Assembly: GCF_030409555.1 (NCBI RefSeq)
Contig: NZ_JAUFPU010000018.1
Location: 124,001-188,000, forward strand
DNA: 64,000 nt
DNA from: Chitinimonas viridis
Lineage (GTDB): Bacteria > Pseudomonadota > Gammaproteobacteria > Burkholderiales > Chitinimonadaceae
Reading direction: 5' to 3'
The first letter of the stretch is position 1. Each line of letters begins with the position of its first letter. Shown one piece after another: positions 61,833 to 64,000 of the stretch. Below the pieces are notes generated by a model, which did not search any database, had not been told where the DNA came from, and saw only the letters and a list, made by a program, of their open reading frames with translations. Both the position numbers and the translations under genes were made by a program.

Positions 61833-63662
61833 TTACCAGATCAACTTGAGACTGTACTTGCCAACTGGCGAGCTACTATAGCGCAGCACCTTCACATAAC
61901 GCGCAGCGGTCACCCCACTGCTGTTGCTGCTACTGACCAGATCCGACTGGCCAGCCCCCTTCTCGCTCTTGCCCAGCAAGGTACCGCTGCTGTTGTAGAC
62001 ATAAAGATCGAAGTCAGCGGTACTGGCAGCCGGCACCAGTGTCGCCGCCAGCGTCTTGCCAGCCGGCAGATCGACGACAAACCAGTCCTGGTCGCTGGTA
62101 CTGCCTATGGTGCCCTCAAAGGTGACAGGCGCCCCGACACGGTTGGCCGTACCCAGCGTATTGTTGGGCTCACGCTCGACTCCACTGGGCAGTGGCCTAC
62201 CCAACACGGCCTCCATGGCGGCAGCGGCATCCAGCATGCCCGTACCACAGCTCACGCTACGGCCATCCAGCCGCAAGCAGGGTTTGACAAAGGCCCTTGC
62301 CGACGACTTCAGCAGGCTTTCCACCTGATCGGGCGTCAACGAAGGCTTGGCCGCAATCATCATGGCGGCCACGGCAGCCACATGCGGACTGGCCATGGAA
62401 GTACCCGAGTAGTCGCCATAGGTATCCGCACCCCGCACCGTTGTCCCGGTATTCAGGGTCGAGCGTATGCCCGCCCGGTACTCGCTCGGGTCATCCCGCC
62501 CACCGCCACCCGGCGCTGCGATATCGACACCATTACCATAATTGGAATAGGACGCCAGGCCACCATCCACCCGCAATGCCGCCACCGCCACCACGCCCTG
62601 GCAGTTGGCCGGGCTGGCAGTGCTGACATCCATGCCATCATTGCCTGCCGCCACGACCACCACCGCGCCATTGGCACGGGCCGTGTTGATAGCATCCTGT
62701 TCATACTGGCTGCACGCCCCAGTCCCACCCAGCGACAGATTGATCACCCTGGCCGGCGTGGTGTTCTGCGGCACATTGGGTATGCTGGCACCCGATGCCC
62801 ACGCCATGCCGTCCGCGATATCCGAGGTATAGCCGCCACAACGGCCCAGCACCCGCACCGGCAGTATCCTTGCGTCATAGGCCAGGCCCACAATCCCCAT
62901 GGCATTGTGGGCAGTTGCGGCAACAGTGCCGGCCACATGGGTACCATGCCAGCTCGATCCCGACGCCCGCTCACCCTGGCCACATTCATTGTCCACCACC
63001 GTCCAGTCGCCCGCGTCGATGGCGTCGCGGCTACGGCCAGCAGGCTTACGGCTGACTGCCGGGTCGCTGATCATGTCATAGCCACCACCACTGACCAGGT
63101 TGCGGGTCAGATCCGCATGGCGGGTATAACCGGTGTCCACCACGGCCACGGTCACACCCATGCCGGTAGACTGGCCCCAGGCCAGCAGCGCATTCACCCC
63201 CGCCACGCTATTGTGCAGATCCCACTGCTGCGACCAGTACTGGTCGTTCGGCAGTACATCCATATGGCGCTTCATCCTGTCGGGCTCGGCATACTCCACG
63301 CCCGCATCGCCCTTAGCGATATTCGCAGCCATGACCTCCACTTCGGCCAGGCTGTAGCGGCGATCAAGCTTGTAGATCTGCGCACCCTTGCTGCCCTCAC
63401 GCAGCAAGGTAGCCGAGCTGCCAAAACCCGCTACGGCACGCTGCACCCGGCTTTGCCGCTGTGCCTGCACCGTGGCACGTGCACTGGCCGCACTCGGCCC
63501 GCTCAGCTGCGGTGCGGCAAGGCCGCTGTCACGATACTTCAGGATGATACGGTCAGTCCCATTACCTGCATCAGCGGCCAGGACAGCAGCACCAGATAGT
63601 GCCAAGCCTACCGCCAGAGTCACCTTGCTCAATGCTACGAAACGCTGTTTGTTCTTCTTCAT
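61833..63662 (-). CDS. Secreted subtilisin-like S8 serine protease with PPC domain
   Basis: 609 residues. Signal peptide (VTLAVGLALSGAAVLAA, cleavage near 30), propeptide (about 31-130), then the S8 catalytic domain with D176 in VAVVDTGYT, H239 in SWHGTHVAG, oxyanion N341 in VAAGNDG and S422 in YSGTSMASPHVAA. Four cysteines suggest disulfides. The C-terminus (about 500-609) is a bacterial pre-peptidase PPC domain (DWFVVDLPAGKTLAATL, DFDLYVYNSSGT). It is an extracellular protease. It faces the same way as luxR but is separated by a terminator; such exoproteases are often density-controlled, which is only an inference here. Confidence 0.94.
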   Translation of the reverse strand: MKKNKQRFVALSKVTLAVGLALSGAAVLAADAGNGTDRIILKYRDSGLAAPQLSGPSAASARATVQAQRQSRVQRAVAGFGSSATLLREGSKGAQIYKLDRRYSLAEVEVMAANIAKGDAGVEYAEPDRMKRHMDVLPNDQYWSQQWDLHNSVAGVNALLAWGQSTGMGVTVAVVDTGYTRHADLTRNLVSGGGYDMISDPAVSRKPAGRSRDAIDAGDWTVVDNECGQGERASGSSWHGTHVAGTVAATAHNAMGIVGLAYDARILPVRVLGRCGGYTSDIADGMAWASGASIPNVPQNTTPARVINLSLGGTGACSQYEQDAINTARANGAVVVVAAGNDGMDVSTASPANCQGVVAVAALRVDGGLASYSNYGNGVDIAAPGGGGRDDPSEYRAGIRSTLNTGTTVRGADTYGDYSGTSMASPHVAAVAAMMIAAKPSLTPDQVESLLKSSARAFVKPCLRLDGRSVSCGTGMLDAAAAMEAVLGRPLPSGVEREPNNTLGTANRVGAPVTFEGTIGSTSDQDWFVVDLPAGKTLAATLVPAASTADFDLYVYNSSGTLLGKSEKGAGQSDLVSSSNSSGVTAARYVKVLRYSSSPVGKYSLKLIW

Positions 63663-64000
63663 TGCGTTGCTCCGTTGTTATCGGACTTGCATTTGCGCCG
63701 AGACGCCATCAGCGCAGGGAATAAACCACCGCCCACCGTCCTTGTGTAAAGCCAGCAGTCGTAGCGCCAGGGGATACCATGGCTGAAATACCGCAGTACG
63801 TGGCATGGGTCGCTAAGAGCCTGTCCGCCATACCATCGCGTCCTATGCACACCTGGCTGCACAGCCAGGCTATAGCACCAAATCCGCTATACTTATTATT
63901 TACTTAGCAACTAAGTTAGTTCCAAATCTAAATCAGCATTCCAATCATTGTCAACGCAGGAAAGGACAGCCCCCTCCCTCCCCAGTCGAAAATAAAAGCC
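63663..64000. promoter_or_regulatory. Upstream region of the S8 protease with a palindrome
   Basis: No gene is evident in these 338 bp. A perfect inverted repeat ACTTAG-CAA-CTAAGT lies at 63902-63916 in an unusually AT-rich patch. On the minus strand TTAGTT and TATAGC are spaced by 17 bp across it, a weak promoter candidate. A partial GAGCCTGT-type repeat end occurs near 63813, and CCTGGCTG/CAGCCAGG forms a small hairpin near 63850. These would give the protease a leader of roughly 200 bases. Confidence 0.4.

Overview
The window is a high-GC proteobacterial chromosome segment, most likely betaproteobacterial. The evidence is the gene set and neighbourhoods: mutL, amiC-tsaE, queG, murI, rsmD divergent from ftsY-ftsE-ftsX, and hemC followed by a fused hemD-hemX and hemY. 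I cannot fix the genus from sequence alone. No tRNA, rRNA, CRISPR array, prophage or transposase gene was seen.

Layout. Positions 1-14.3 kb are housekeeping: 5' part of mutL, a single-domain response regulator, amiC/tsaE divergent from queG, murI, a lipoprotein, purB, a DUF945 protein, a ~125-bp tandem repeat array, ppnP, rsmD, and ftsYEX. Positions 14.3-22.2 kb are accessory: a 161-bp inverted-repeat element, a periplasmic solute-binding protein, a phage-tail-collar (MdpB-like) protein with its DUF6916 partner, a 1572-residue secreted fibronectin-III-type protein, and a 56-codon DUF2158 gene. Positions 22.3-30.5 kb are again core: aidB, dgt-DUF2199, hemC-hemDX-hemY and a DUF2214 membrane protein.

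Positions 30.65-61.35 kb hold the highlight. A near-continuous ~29.5-kb block of 22 minus-strand genes, plus a luxR gene, forms a quorum-sensing-linked cluster of the prodiginine/tambjamine type. All the enzymes expected for 4-methoxy-2,2'-bipyrrole-5-carbaldehyde (MBC) are present: PigI, PigG, PigA, PigJ, PigH, PigM and PigF homologues, with PigL as phosphopantetheinyl transferase and a PigK/HapK-type protein. A PigC/TamQ-type condensing enzyme is also present. The pyrrole arm of prodigiosin (PigD, PigB) is absent. In its place are a fatty acyl-AMP ligase fused to an ACP, a large acyl-CoA-dehydrogenase-like protein and an aminotransferase-thioester reductase fusion. These predict a fatty amine and therefore a tambjamine-like product. 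Unusual additions are a Rieske oxygenase, a LolCDE-like ABC exporter with a LolA-like periplasmic protein and an outer-membrane barrel, a five-helix membrane protein and a GNAT acetyltransferase.

The first gene of the block is a luxI acyl-homoserine-lactone synthase. A good lux-box match lies 70 bp upstream of it, and luxR lies upstream in the same orientation, isolated by a terminator. I infer that a cell-density switch drives the whole block. The window ends with a secreted S8 (subtilisin-like) protease and its upstream region. A family of palindromic intergenic elements (consensus around AGCCTGTTCAAAGTCTTTTC or a related end) recurs at several gene ends, including inside the cluster.
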